Below the pieces are notes generated by a model. It searched no databases, was not told the DNA's origin, and saw only the letters and a list, made by a program, of their open reading frames with translations. This document shows, in pieces, positions 52,208 to 64,000 of a stretch of 64,000 bases of DNA. How positions within the stretch are numbered: the stretch's first letter is position 1; each line of letters opens with the position of its first letter. This stretch comes from Charina bottae (Eukaryota; Chordata; Lepidosauria; Squamata; Charinaidae). The stretch is from NCBI GenBank assembly GCA_023362775.1, contig JALMGJ010000011.1:21688001-21752000 (forward strand), written 5' to 3'. A program made the translations under genes and the position numbers.

Positions 52208-52680
52208 CTGGGGAATTCTGGGAGTTGAAGTCCACACATCTTCAGGTTGCCAAGGTTGAGAAACACTGCTCCAAAGAGCCAAACTCCTTCCTGCCCTGAG
52301 GGAGCTCTTATATCTCCTGGGGTTTCTTATATCTCGTGGTGGTGGTATCTAATCTACCATCCTTTTAGGGATTTTCCAAACTGGGTTTCTTCCTTCATCA
52401 GCATGAATATGAAACTCCTCTAAGGAAAACTCCTTAGCTAGCATGCCTGAAAACTACTTTCAGCAGATACTGCCTACAGATGGAAAAGCAAGGTGTTAGC
52501 TGAAGAGGTCCCAGTTCCTGTTTCTATAGAGTTAAGCTACAGGCAAAAATGCTCGTTTCTCAGCAGTCTGCAGAGGAACGGCTAGAATCACATCAGAAAG
52601 GCAGCTAAGGAGCCTCAGAAGCATCCAGAGAGGGTGAAGGGGATCAAAAGGTGGCTGTGACTGTACGATCAAAGCCATCA
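52208..52680. repeat. Duplicated block (partner 28330-28810)
   Basis: Begins inside the hAT MITE (ctggggaattctgggagttg) and follows the partner with small indels until about 52680, where it meets the CR1-like LINE. Confidence 0.85.
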
Positions 52681-52689
52681 GTATAATGA

Positions 52690-53700
52690 TGTTACCCAGC
52701 TATATATTTTTTGTCAGGGGCTGACCAAGTGATACCATCCAGGTTCTTTCCCAATTCCTGGAGGCTTTGGGGTTTTGGATAGGGGAGAACAGGCTTTAGC
52801 TGAGTCTTGCCAAGACTGAGTGGTTGTGGGTTTTAAGACCCCCCGCCTTCCCAGTTTGGAGATGTTCCATCTTTAACTCTGCATGGGGCTGCACTTCCCC
52901 AGTTGGAGCTGGAGTGCAGTTTGGGGGTCCTCCTGGACTCACAGCTCCTGCTCGAGGAGGAGGCGGCAGCCATGGCCAGGAGGACTTTTGTTCAGGTTTG
53001 CCTTGGGCACCAACTGCACCCATTCCTCAAGCAGCAGGTCTCACTCACAGTGACCCATGCTTTATTCACCTCCCGTGTGGACTGCTGCAATGGGCTGCCC
53101 TTACAGAGCATTCGGGAGCTGCAGCTGGTCCAGAATGCAGTGGCCCAGCCACTTTTTGGCATTCCTCATTATGCCCATATAACACCACTGCTCTGCAAGC
53201 TGCACAGGCTCCCAGTAGGCTTCCGGGTGTGATTCAAGGTGCTGGCTATCACCTATAAAGCCCTACATGGCATAGGGCCAGGCTACTTATGGAGTTTCCC
53301 ATCTCCCATCACCTCTGCTCACTCCACGAGATGTAGCAGGGAGGGCATGCTCTAGGTCCCTTCCATTAAACAATGTTATTTGCTTGGACCCAGACATCAT
53401 GCTTTCTCTGTTGCGATGCCTACCCTGTGGAACAGCATCCCCCAGAGATCCAGAGGGCCCCAACCCTGTTAGCTTTTTGCAAGTCACTAAAGACTTTCAG
53501 AGTTTCCCCAGGCATTTGGGAGGGGAGGTTAAGCGAGCTCTGCTGGCTGATGTTTTTATGGTAAGTTGGAATTTGTTCTTTGCAACCTCAGACACTTATT
53601 ATTTGGATTGTTTTAATTGTTAGTGTTTATTTTGTACAGTGACCAGAGTCACTGATGTGAGATGGGTGGCCCTATAAATTTGGGTGTGTGTGTGTGGAGA
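52690..53700 (+). pseudogene. CR1-like LINE ORF2 C-terminal part and 3' end
   Basis: Same element type as 43076-44290 without the LTR insertion. LGVLLDSQLLLEE, FTSRVDCCNGLPL, RELQLVQNAVAQ, HYAHITPLLCKLHRLPV and, after one stop near 53230, KALHGIGPGY-like and LWNSIPQRSRG segments, then a 3' tail with gatgggtggccctataaatt. The stretch 52796-53206 is nearly identical to 43345-43755. It is non-functional. Confidence 0.88.
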
Positions 53701-54914
53701 CTTAGAAGAGTAATATCTTCTTTTCAGGCTCATGCAAAACTTGAAAAGAATCGGGCTGTTTCAGTGAATAGCAGAAAGGTGCTGCATTTGTACAAAGTTC
53801 CAAGTCTGTCTTCTGAATCATTTTTGAAGTATGTGTAGCTCCAACCCATCGAAGTCCTCTCTTTCCTTGGCTTATCATAGAACACTTGAAGAGTGCAAAG
53901 CAGTTGCCAAAATTAGCTGAGAAAGCTTGTTGGTGCATTTCCTGATGTTAATTTACGTTCTCGCTGGCATTTAGTAACATGGCTAGTAATTGTTCCCTTC
54001 GCTTCCCAGCCACTCTAAATCTCATTATGTTGTCAGGAAATGTACCTGTTGCTTAAATAAATGATGATGGTTTCAGCTACATTTGGAAAAGGAAAAGTAA
54101 GTGGCTCGCCTGCCTTATCTAAAGATTCAAATTGTTTGCTTGAAGTTTACTGTTTCCTACCACAACTACAGGGTCACATCCTTCCTCTGTAAGTATGAGG
54201 AACTAGGGGAAGATGATTAAGGTTGGGCAATACCTCGGATTCAGTTATAGAATGGCACAGAGCTATGAGCGGAGAAGCTATTTTCTTTCATACTTTCAAG
54301 CAGCCACGGTCCATGGGATCCTAGGAAAAGATGCAGGTACTTTAAAGAGTCACAGATAAGGCTGTGTTCATGCTTCTGCAGTGTTGGATTGGATGTGCCA
54401 CCTATCCTTTGAGGGTAGCTCCAGTTGGACTCAGGGGGGGATATACATGTATTTTTCTAGGATCGTTGGTCTCCTGCAGCCCCGGGGAAAGGTTTTGCTG
54501 CTTTTGAGAAAATGGGAAAAGGGGCTGTCTTCCCTGTTCTCCGCCTGGCGGTACCTGTCGTCATTTGTCACTGCAGAGACAGCTGGGTGATACTGCAGGA
54601 TTCTATGAAAGTTAGCAAGCAGGGGCAAATGACAAAAGCAGGATTATACCACAAGTGCCACCCCTTTTGTTGTTATGCCACGCTTATCTATGAATGTGAT
54701 AGAGCTTGTAACTTAACAACCTGTCTTCCCAACGTATTTGACCCATTTTTGGTCACAATTGCCAAATAAAAATTAAGCAGTTTGGGAGAACTATCTACAA
54801 GTTGCCCACAGCTTTCCCAGCTTTAAAATGGCAGCCAAGATATAGTGGTATGTGGGAATTGACGGAGTCTTGAAGGTTAATAAAAGAACTCCAAGCAGCT
54901 AACAACAATCTTGC
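53701..54914. other. Unassigned DNA
   Basis: No gene or known repeat is recognised. Confidence 0.4.
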
Positions 54915-55261
54915 AGAGTAGAAGCGTGAACCAGCAGGGAACTTGCACTTTAAGCTTAATTGCATTCAGAAATAAATTCAGTCTTCACACATTAGTTAGA
55001 TGAAGAAAAATAGAGATAACTTACATTTATTCAGTAGATGTGGATACGAGTAGATTCATAGTAGATCGGCGTGCAAGCGAGATGAAATGGACGAGAGCTG
55101 CATGGTGCAGCCCTCCTGCTTACAGATGTGCCTGAAGCATAATGGAGAATGTTAATTCCCCCAAACCAAGAAGAAGGAGGAAGAGGAAATCAGGTGACCC
55201 ATGTGACATCCCACAAGCACAATAGAGATGTGTTTACTAGAAATACCCCGTTATGCTTATT
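54915..55261 (-). mobile_element. LTR-like repeat (partner 36215-36840)
   Basis: Shares agtagaagcg, cttgcac, cacacattagtt, gaagaaaaat and aacttaca in the same order with the repeat interrupted by the hAT at 36291. The uninterrupted cattagtt is at 54990-54997. Confidence 0.45.
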
Positions 55262-55304
55262 AGACACAGTACTGTGTCACGACACACAGCTAGGAAAGCC
55301 CTGT
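55262..55304. mobile_element. hAT terminal remnant
   Basis: gtgtcacgacacacagctag then gaaagccctg resembles the right terminus of the CAGAGCTTTCC family. Confidence 0.55.
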
Positions 55305-57352
55305 TATAGGCTTATATAGCTGCATAAAAGCATAAATAAAAATCCACCCAAACAATTCAGTGTTAAGTGACAGTATAAAGCAGGGATGAACTTCTTCTTT
55401 TGGGTTGAGAGAGAAGCATGGCCTTAAGTGGCATGGCAGAGCTGCACACCCCAAATCCCTATTTTGCCTCTACTGTCCCTCTTCCCAGTCACCACCAGTC
55501 TCCTGACCTCACTCATGGGTGACAAAGGCTAACAGATTTTATACAACTTGAGGCTTCCCTTGGATGATGTTGGAAGAAGAGGAGAAAAGTTAGTTTAGCT
55601 CTGGTACCGCTAAGGAGCGCATCAGCTTGTCTCACTTATGGGCTGGGGAGGAGATAACGGCAACGTTATGGGGACACAGAAGGAGTTGCCAGGGCATGTT
55701 TATGCTTTGCTGGAAACAAGGGACCCCATCTTACTTCAGCACTGGCAATAGGACAGTGACCATCACATCCAGAAGCAGCAGCTGAATTGGGAAGTGCAGT
55801 GCAGGGCAAATGGCACATGATTTGTCTTTTAACATTTTACCCATTTTTAACTGTCACGGTCTCTCTGTCCAATAACAAGGCTGGCTCTGCTATCAGCTGA
55901 CTTTCAGCTGACTGTGGAGTCCTTGGTGCTCTCTGAGCCTTGTTGTTTTCTGGCAGAGGTTTCATTGCCAGTCATTCAGCTGACTTTTTTTTTTTTTTTT
56001 TTTTTGCTATCAGCTGAGATTCTCCTCTTTCCTCTGAATCAGGGGCATGGAACTGTGGGCAGAACATGTGCCCTTCGAGGAGTATGCTGAGGGCCATGTT
56101 ATCAAACTGGGTGGGGCCAGAAGAAGAACTAATCATTTTTAATGAAATCTTTAATATGTTTTATTGTAAATGTTATTATTATAAACATTTATCATTTTAT
56201 TAACTCTTTAATAAAATGATAATTAGTTAAATTAGTACCATAACTTGTGATTGCTCCCTGTGTAATTCATGATACTCTTTTTCACGCACATCGAAAATTA
56301 ACATTCAGCAGCAACGTTTGGAGGGGCGATAATGGCAATGCCCAAGGCACTGCAGACTGGTTACAGACCTGGTGCCAAAGTGGCATCCCTCTGCCCTGTG
56401 CCTCTCTCTTTCGAGATCCAAAGGCCTTCCGGATCATCCATCTTCCTCTTCCTCCATAGGACTCTGTTGGGTACTCTATTCAGAAAGTGACAACTTTTAG
56501 CTCTTTTGTTAAGTCCCTGATTATCACCCACCAGTTTCTCATTCCAAACCATCACATCAGCTCATCTGGGCTAACCGAGAAGACAGATAAAACAATATTA
56601 AAGAAAAGGAGTTCTGCAACCATTGCGTACTCCTTTCATCTCAAGCGTGCTCAGTCTTTTAATCAGAAGACCCTCCCAGAAATTCAGAGTCCTGTCTGCC
56701 CCCCATCTTCCACCTCTCTCCCTCTGACACACACTTGCACACTCTCTCACACACACCAGGCTAAGTTTATCTTTCTCCTAACAGCTGGGAGGTCTCTTGT
56801 TTCACTGGCATTCCACTAGGGGAACAATGGGAGGGTGGCAAAGAGCATGGGTTTCTATTCTTTGCTTTGCTGCTGGTGCCAATTCTCTTTCTTGCAAGGG
56901 CCTCCAAATATAAGCTTTCAACCCACAGCAGGACAGTGATACAATAGGCAAGGGTACTGCTAAAGAAAGCAAACTGCATCAGAGAAATACAGTTCCCTTT
57001 TTCTCCCCCTCCGTCCTACCCAAAATTAGACCTCAATGTCCAATTTCAGACTTTGCTAGAGCCAACACACCAAGACACTAAATAATATGCTAAAAATGGG
57101 CAGACGTTTATGTAGTTTGCATTTGAACTAAATGCATGCCTGAATTTTGCAGTGCAGTTTGTCATTTTCTGAAGGAAAAAAAAAAAAATCTGCACAGAAA
57201 GGCATATATTCCTGAACATGTTGCTAAGAATTCATTATGTCAGACTGGATGTTGTTTGCAAAAGCTGTCAGCAAACTTGCAAACAAAAAGGTGCATATTT
57301 GGAAAAACGCGCACAAAAATATCTCTATTCTCAGCAACATTCACAAATCTTC
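55305..57352. other. Unassigned DNA
   Basis: No gene is recognised. Poly-T lies at about 55986-56005 and a CA-rich stretch at about 56725-56760. Confidence 0.4.
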
Positions 57353-57360
57353 CTCTAGAT

Positions 57361-57612
57361 CAGGGGTCCCCAACCTGTGGGCCGCAGCCTGTTAAGAACT
57401 GGGCTGTGGGGCTCCCACCCGCAAACCCCGCCCCCTGGTGCTTGTGATTGGCTCCCACCTGCAAACCCCGCCCTCCGGGGTGCGCAATTGGCTCCCGCCC
57501 ACAAACCCTGCCCCCCCCAGTCTGCAGAAATCCCGGAAAACCCACCCCCCGGTCAGCGGAAAAATTGTCTTTTGAAACCGGTCCCTGGCGCCAAAAAGGT
57601 TGGGGACCCCTG
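57361..57612. mobile_element. Non-autonomous hAT element, 252 bp
   Basis: CAGGGGTCCCCAACCT and its complement (ccaaaaaggttggggacccc, TG), with the 8-bp duplication ctctagat (57353-57360 and 57613-57620). The interior has repeated gcaaaccccgcc and attggctccc modules. Confidence 0.95.
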
Positions 57613-57710
57613 CTCTAGATGTCTCTAGTTATGAGGGATCAACTCTACATTCTTCTCTTTCTCTGTGGTCTTCATGTTCACTAGTTTGCCTTTATAATGA
57701 AATAGGATTC

Positions 57711-57726
57711 CCTACTTTTCTTTCTA
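57711..57726. repeat. SINE target duplication, left
   Basis: cctacttttctttcta, repeated at 58060-58075. Confidence 0.92.
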
Positions 57727-58059
57727 GTATAGGTAAAGGTTCCCCCCGCACATTTGTGCAGTCGTGTCCGACTCTAGGGGCCAGTGCTCATCTCCGTTTG
57801 TTAGCCGAAGAGCCAGTGCTGTCCGAAGACGCTTCCGCGGTCACGTGGCCGGCTTGACGCGCGCGGAACGCTGTTACCATCCCACCGAAGTGGTACCTAT
57901 TAATCTACTTGCATTTGCATGCTTTTGAATTGCTAGGTTGGCAAGAGCTGGAGCTAGTGTGGGAGCTCACTCCGCACACAGGGCTAGGGATTCGAACCTC
58001 CGAACTTGCGATCTTCCGATCGACAAGCCTGGCGTCTTACCCACTGAGCCACCACGCCC
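57727..58059 (-). mobile_element. Sauria-type SINE
   Basis: Minus-strand copy of the family at 2720-3056: ggattcgaacctcc (B box complement) and ccactgagccaccacgcccc (A box complement) are at the right, and the Bov-B-like tail is at the left. Full length, with a 16-bp target duplication. Confidence 0.95.
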
Positions 58060-58075
58060 CCTACTTTTCTTTCTA

Positions 58076-59281
58076 CTGTGTCAATAAATTGGTCCTATGG
58101 AAGAAAACTATTACAGTTCATTTATTTTCATACCATCTGTCAGAATCCAGCAGCAGGAATGGTCACTGCAAAGTAAACTTAGGTTTGGGCTGCCATTGTT
58201 TTTCCAATTGGCCTTGGAAGCCATATCCTCTACAATCATCATAAATTAATGGGTGATAAAATGTGATCTTTGCACACTATTATAACCCTGTCACAATTCA
58301 AAGGCACAGTGAAAAAGTTGGCCACCCTATCAATTTTTGGAAGTTTCTAATAGTGAAAGGGAGTGATAGTAAGAACATCCACTGAATGCTGCTATGTTAT
58401 AAATTAACAGATTTATTGACCTCCTCAAGGGACTTTGTGCAGCCTCCGAAACTGTCGGGCCTTGCTAGTACATGGATGGCAGTGGAATGTCAAGGCTGCA
58501 GGCTACATTGGAAGTTGAACAAATATCTCAGAAAAAGGCACCGGCAACCCTTTTTTATACTGTTGTCAAGGGAACTGCACGGACATTCGAAAAAGTACAA
58601 CTATTGAAATCATAACCCTATTAAGAGCTCATCCTCATTTTTTGCTTAACACTGGTTTAGCCATGGGCAGAAAAGCTTGGTGGATACATGCATGTTTGAA
58701 GGTGGCAGAACTTCAGATGTAGGAGCATTTGAAAAGGATTTCCAATGGGCGCAGGAGAAGGCCCCTCCCTGCCTGCTTCCAAGGAGAGCAGTCTCAGTTT
58801 TCAAGACCTTCTTTTGTTCCTTTACAATCCTGCACATTCTGTCCCAGGAATGCAGGGATCAACTTCATACCCTTATTCATATTCAGGACGTTTTCCTCTC
58901 AACAAATCACAGCATCTAACACAAGGGGTGTGGGGGCAGGGGGGAGGGAGGGAGAGAGGTGTCTGGTTACCTCATTATAAGGACTCCCAACCTGCCATGC
59001 TACCTCTGCTCCTGGAGAAGCCAGTGCTTGCTCAGAGAGCCAGCGGGATCTTTGACCTTTCTACCCCCAGGTGAGGATAGAGGGGACCAGCATGTGGGGA
59101 TCTAGCAATGCCTGTGGATGCGTTCGTGGGGTGACATTTGATTTGCATGCTTGGGGTGCAAGAATGTATGCACACTTAGAAGGAACAGATGCTGAGATGA
59201 TTTGGGCAGATGTAACTTTGGGCTTGAAAAAGACAATGTGGAGGATCTTTTTATAAACTCAAGACATTACCTTGAGCTACC
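58076..59281. other. Unassigned DNA
   Basis: No gene or repeat is recognised. Confidence 0.4.
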
Positions 59282-59376
59282 TTCCCCTTTCCCCCTTCCC
59301 CTTCCCCTTCCCCTTCCTTCCTTCCTTCCTTCCTTCCTTCCTTCCTTCCTTCCTTCCTTCCTTCCTTCCTTCCTTC
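59282..59376. repeat. (CTTC)n microsatellite, first block
   Basis: ccccttcccctt units pass into pure CTTC units. Confidence 0.96.
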
Positions 59377-59420
59377 CCTGCTCCATTCACTGGTTCTAAC
59401 AGGCCACTGAATGACCTTCT
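59377..59420 (+). mobile_element. Copia LTR end inside the microsatellite
   Basis: ctccattcactggttctaac then aggccactgaatgaccttc matches 32248-32288, the end of the copia LTR fragment. Confidence 0.75.
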
Positions 59421-59490
59421 CCTTCCTTCCTTCCTTCCTTCCTTCCTTCCTTCCTTCCTTCCTTCCTTCCTTCCTTCCTTCCTTCCTTCC
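59421..59490. repeat. (CTTC)n microsatellite, second block
   Basis: Pure CTTC units after the LTR fragment. Confidence 0.96.
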
Positions 59491-60910
59491 TCATAGATTT
59501 AACACCTGACTCCAGTCTCCATACCCACTCCAACAAGTAGCTGTTTGACTGCTCTAGTAGAAAGGGCCCTCTAACTGAATTTGATTTGAATGTTCAGTAC
59601 TGTATGTCTTCTACTCATTAACCTGGATTTTCTGGCCATTAGTCAACTAAACATGTAGAACGCTTACAATGCAGAATCTATGAAATAGAATGACCAGGCA
59701 TAGACATACACATTTAGTTTTTACCTGATAAAAATTCCTATTCTGCCCTTCTGATGCATACTTATTACTTAAGACGACTAACAACAGTTATACAAAGTGC
59801 AAATGTAATTAAAAAGAGAGGGAAAGATGAATAACAGTTACATGGTTGAAAAAAAGTAAAATCCAACAATATAGAGAGCAAAATAGAGAAAATAGCTAAG
59901 TTAACAGAGGCCTAGGGAGAGCACCCACCAGCTACCATAATGTCAAAGAGGAAAATGTTAATATCAATACTTAAAAGTATTAAAATGAAGTGAAAAGGTT
60001 TGGGGCAGCAGGAAAAAAAATGCTTGCCACCTAGTGCATATTTTTAAGGAGTATTTTCCATTATTTCCAAGGAATGTACCACTGAAAAGGCCTTTTTTGT
60101 CATTAACTTACTCAAATTTGAGGGCAAGCAGGCAGAGAAAGGCTGTGCTTCTCGTGTGAGAATTTGAGTAAATACTGTAGGTGAAGAGATGGCCCTTTAG
60201 AAGAGATTGATTATGGGCCAACAGACTCTTCGCGACTAGACAAATTTTCTCCATGATTTATTTGGAAGAAGAGGTCCCTCAAATGCATGGGAGCAATGGG
60301 GTGCTTGGAATGTGGCAAGCGTGTTATGGGCACACTCCCAACATGGCTGCCATGGGCAGCCTGGACAATCCTAAAGCACCTTTACCAGAAGTCAACTGGT
60401 ACAGGTGTTCCTCTTCAGCTGTTTAGGTGTCCAGCCTCACACAGCTGGGCAAGATCAAGGAAGCAAGGGCCATGCAGATTTCAGGAAGGGACCTTTCATG
60501 CTCATCTGGGGTAAACACAGCAATTTGTGACTTGTAAGGGGAATTTCCCACCCTCCTTTATAGTGAGTTAAGACTGAGTTTGTATGAATGACCTGACATG
60601 CTTCTTCCAGGGTTCCTTGACACCTGTTGCCATTTATAAGATAAGCTCCCAATGGACTTGCCTTCAGTCTCCTGACTATTTTTGTCACCTCCCCCTTCTA
60701 TTCCTTTCCCAGCTTCCCCACAGTGTCTCACACTAAGATACTCCCCATTATCTCTTTTTTTTTCCTGGGCAGATGGCCTACTTCCAACAAAGCACAGGGA
60801 TGCAACCAACCATCATTTGTTTCCCCAAAGAATTCCTCCAGGATCTTCCTGAGATCCAAAGGCATTATTTGAAATACAGATTAAGCTTGAGACTTGTGCT
60901 TCGGAGCCTG
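59491..60910. other. Unassigned DNA
   Basis: No gene or repeat is recognised. Confidence 0.4.
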
Positions 60911-60988
60911 CCTTCCTTCCTTCCTTCCTTCCTTCCTTCCTTCCTTCCTTCCTTCCTTCCTTCCTTCCTTCCTTCCTTCCTTCCTTCC
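60911..60988. repeat. (CTTC)n microsatellite
   Basis: About 19 uninterrupted units. Confidence 0.97.
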
Positions 60989-61639
60989 TCTAGATGTCTC
61001 TGTAAATAATAATACCAAGTAGGGTAATGACTGTGGTGCCTCCTAGAGCATTCTGACAGGGCATGCTGGGGCACACGGATGTCCAACTGCATAGCTGGGC
61101 TTTAAATACTGAACTCCTAAATACATGGGGATTTAGAAGTTAAAGCCAGTGCCTGGGTCAGACCCAGAAACAAATGAAGACCCAATAAAAAAAATAGAAA
61201 AACCCTATCTATAATCATATATCAGCAGTGCCTGAGTTCATTTTGCCCAATGCACTAACTGCAACATTTACCCTTCAAAGATATAACCTCTGATATAATG
61301 TTTCACAGAAATCCCAAAAATCCTTCTGACTGAGCCTGAGGTCAAATTTATAGCCTCCCACACTCACTGCAGGTGCTTTTCCATTCAATGACAGTCCAGG
61401 TCAGTTAAAATTCCTAATATAGTTGACAGCTGAACCTCCTTCTCAAATTCCATACAAAATCCTAAGATTCCTATCTCCCCCTCAAAGCTCGTTAGGAATT
61501 ATGTCCCGAACTGAATTTCTTTGCCTCTTGATCTTCTTTCATTGCTGCCCTGAGGACAATCAAATTGGATAATAAAAGATTAAAGCCACACTGAATATTT
61601 GCAGAGAGAATGTGGTAGTGGGTGGACCTTTTCTCTACC
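60989..61639. other. Unassigned DNA
   Basis: No gene or repeat is recognised. Confidence 0.4.
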
Positions 61640-61765
61640 TTTTTTTTTAATCCCTTCAATCGTATCCCATTCTCAGAGACTGCCGGACAAGTCCCTGCAG
61701 TTTTCTTGGCAAGGTTTTTCAGAAGTGGTTTGCCACTGTACTACACCAACTGGGTAACTACCTAT
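61640..61765 (-). mobile_element. CORE-SINE fragment
   Basis: gtccctgcagttttcttggc, aaggtttttcagaagtggtt and a residual actacaccaactggg head. The central core is deleted. Confidence 0.75.
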
Positions 61766-62948
61766 AAATGCCCATGCACAGAAATTAAACGCTGTTTGCA
61801 GCATAGACAGATGCCTTTTCAAATATTAGAATCACTGAAATACAGAAACACATTTTGAGCAATAGTAGCATAATTTCAGAGAATTGTGCTTCATACATAA
61901 CATTTTTCTCTGTGCATCCCCCCCCCCCCCCCATCTATACATTAGTAAAACTCTCCTGTTTGTGTGTAACCTTTAACTGGGCAAAACGGTGCATCGTAGG
62001 GCAACCATTTTTGAACCAAGGTACCTCAAATGGGCTAAGTTACAGAATGCGTCCAAAATCTGGGACCCATGACTTCCATGGAATAGAAATTTGGTAAATT
62101 TTATAAAACATTTCATGACATAAAAATTATCATAAAACATTTTATGACATAATACAAAATGTCCTGAAACATTTCCTGTGGTCAACTCCTGATGTTTGAC
62201 TGTGCTATACAGTTCAACAATGGCTACTTTCAAGGCAGATACATCTCTCCCTGAATTTTTAAGAACATTTCCAGTATATTAGAAGCTCTGCCATTGTTGA
62301 AGGCATTGAAGAATCTGGTAAGGAAATATCTCTGAAACGATGACCCAACGGGTCACGAGTTGTCTAGTATGTCACTAAAAGAAGGACAAAAACTATCTTG
62401 GCTATGAAGTCACAGTCAGATAAACTATTGGAGAGTGAATACCTGCAACATAAGTTCCCACAACACATGGAAGTTTAACATAACTTGCTATGTCCTAATA
62501 ATAAACTATATTGTGGTTTAATATGATGGCTTGGTTACATGAGCTAAGATAAACTACTTAACTCCATTTTAGCCTAGTTTCCCCTGTTGTTTGAACCCAG
62601 TCATGAAATTTTGGGGACTGTGTCACTGTCCATGGGGGCTTAAAGTCACTGATCTTTCTTATGAAAATTGAAGCATTCCATGTACCCCTCAGTTTTCATA
62701 TGTGAAGTGTTGGAGGGGACGGTCTTAGCATCAGGGCTCATATGCACATATTGACCAAAAGTGTCTGTCTACTTAAAGGCCAATGAGTGTCACTCCCATG
62801 TCAGTATGTATAGAATCTCATATCGGGCTGGGGGGGTTTTCCCATACCATCCATGGTTGACTAAATTTTGGCTTTATTGAATTAGCCCAATTGCTTACTT
62901 TCACACCACACAGTGAACCCTAACTTAAGCACACTGACTGTTTGACCG
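61766..62948. other. Unassigned DNA
   Basis: No gene is recognised. A poly-C run lies at about 61918-61932. Confidence 0.4.
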
Positions 62949-62958
62949 TTGTTGTTGT

Positions 62959-64000
62959 TTATTCGTTCAGTCGTTTCCGACTCTTCGTGACTTCATGGAC
63001 CAGTCCACGCCAGAGCCCTCTGTCGGCCGTCACCATCCCCAGCTCCCCAATGGTTGAGTCCGTCACCTCCAGAATACCATCCATCCATCTTGCCCTTGGT
63101 CGGCCCCTCTTCCTTTTGCCTTCCACTTTCCCTAGCATCAGCTTCTTCTCCAGGGTATCCTGTCTTCTCATTATGTGGCCAAAGTACTTCAGTTTTGCCT
63201 TTAATATCATTCCCTCAAGTGAGCAGTCTGGCTTTATTTCCTGGAGTATGGACTGGTTTGATCTTCTTGCAGTCCAAGGCACTCTCAGAATTTTCCTCCA
63301 ACACCACAGTTCAAAAGCATCTATCTTCCTTCGCTCAGCCTTCCTTATGGTCCAGCTCTCGCAGCCATAGGTTACTACAGGGAATACCATTGCTTTAACT
63401 ATGCGGACCTTTGTTGTCAGTGTGATGTCTCTGCTCTTAACTATTTTATCAAGATTTGCCATTGCTCTCCTCCCAAGAAGTAGACGTCTTCTGATTTCCT
63501 GGCGGCAGTCAGCATCTGCAGTAATCTTTGCGCCTAGAAATACAAAGTCTGTCACTGCCTCCACTTTTTCTCCCTCTATTTGCCAGTCATCAATCAAGCT
63601 CGTTGCCATAATCTTGGTTTTTTTGAGGTTTAACTGCAACCCAGCTTTTGCACTTTCTTCTTTCACCTTCGTCATAAGGCTCCTCAACTCCTCCTCGCTT
63701 TCAGCCATCAAAGTGGTATCATCTGCATATCTGAGATTGTTAATGTTACTTCCAGCGATTTTAACTCCAGCCTTGGATTCCTCAAGCCCAGCACGTCGCA
63801 TGATGTGTTCTGCGTACAGGTTGAATAGGTAGGGTGAGAGTATACAACCCTGCCGTACTCCTTTCCCAATCTTAAACCAGTCCGTTGTTCCGTGCTCTGT
63901 TCTTACTGTTGCTACTTGGTCGTTATACAGATTCCTCAGGAGGCAGACAAGATGACTTGGTATCCCCATACCACCAAGAACTTGCCACAATTTGTTATGA
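62959..64000 (-). pseudogene. Bov-B (RTE) LINE ORF2, C-terminal part, open at the window edge
   Basis: The minus-strand frame enters at the right edge of the window and runs uninterrupted for about 346 codons to its stop. It shows GIPSHLVCLLRNLY, GVRQGCILSPYLFN, the catalytic YADD in LRYADDTTLMAE, and the C-terminal ELWCWRKILRVPWTARR and TKSRKRL segments. The 3' end is (GTT)n on the plus strand just left of 62959. The same family as 34396-35337, but divergent. No inactivating change is visible in the window. Whether the N-terminal endonuclease exists lies outside it. Confidence 0.93.

Noticed and set aside
59202..59496. Frames with repeating S-F-L-P
   Set aside because: Translation of the (CTTC)n microsatellite.
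62942..63832. Plus-strand frames of about 140 codons
   Set aside because: Antisense shadows of the minus-strand Bov-B frame.

Overview
The window is vertebrate nuclear DNA, almost certainly from a squamate reptile. The indicators are two Sauria-type SINEs (tRNA-like 5' part, 3' end matching Bov-B), two Bov-B (RTE) LINE copies, CR1/L3-type LINE tails ending in (AAAT)n, L1 fragments, Penelope-like elements, many hAT MITEs and a retroviral LTR family primed by tRNA-Pro. There is no prokaryotic organisation, and the species cannot be resolved from sequence alone. Nearly everything is repeats. The only convincing host genes are two paralogous alpha-1,2-fucosyltransferases (GT11, FUT1/FUT2/SEC1 type) on the minus strand: copy 1 at 19682-20704 and copy 2 at 44902 to about 45982. 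They lie in a direct segmental duplication (19073-21017 and 44291-47703) about 25.2 kb apart.

Layout. 1-9 kb: a 132-bp satellite with trimeric higher-order structure, a Sauria SINE with a 52-bp flanking duplication, Penelope fragments, LTR and L1 pieces. 9-19 kb: a Neptune-like Penelope 3' end, MITEs, a hAT element with an internal 61-bp VNTR, microsatellites, a solo retroviral LTR and a deleted L1. 19-26 kb: fucosyltransferase copy 1 followed by a degenerate Ty1/copia element. 26-28.4 kb: retroviral pieces in the unusual minus-strand order env-PPT-LTR-PBS-leader-gag. 29-41 kb: GC-rich hAT elements with nested inverted repeats, Bov-B, and a Penelope element with a GIY-YIG domain inside inverted terminal repeats. 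41-48 kb: an LTR, a large mariner-type element, a CR1-like LINE interrupted by a solo LTR, and fucosyltransferase copy 2 with an L1 inserted upstream. 48-53 kb: a short hAT, an 835-bp near-perfect Penelope palindrome, CR1 and a recently duplicated CR1-like fragment. 53-64 kb: mostly unassigned DNA with a hAT, a second Sauria SINE, (CTTC)n arrays and a Bov-B copy running off the window edge.

The two fucosyltransferases would add fucose in alpha-1,2 linkage to terminal galactose in the Golgi (H-antigen synthesis). Copy 1 has an ATG next to a splice acceptor. Copy 2 has ACG at that position and lacks a conserved cysteine, so it needs an upstream start exon or is decaying. The most notable non-gene observations are the Penelope palindromes, hammerhead-ribozyme-like cores in three Penelope-type repeat families, the env-LTR-gag junction, and hAT families whose 8-bp target duplications all have a central TA and which carry VNTRs, nested palindromes or CCAAT/GC-box arrays. 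Boundaries come from reading by eye; family names without a coding domain or target duplication are provisional.
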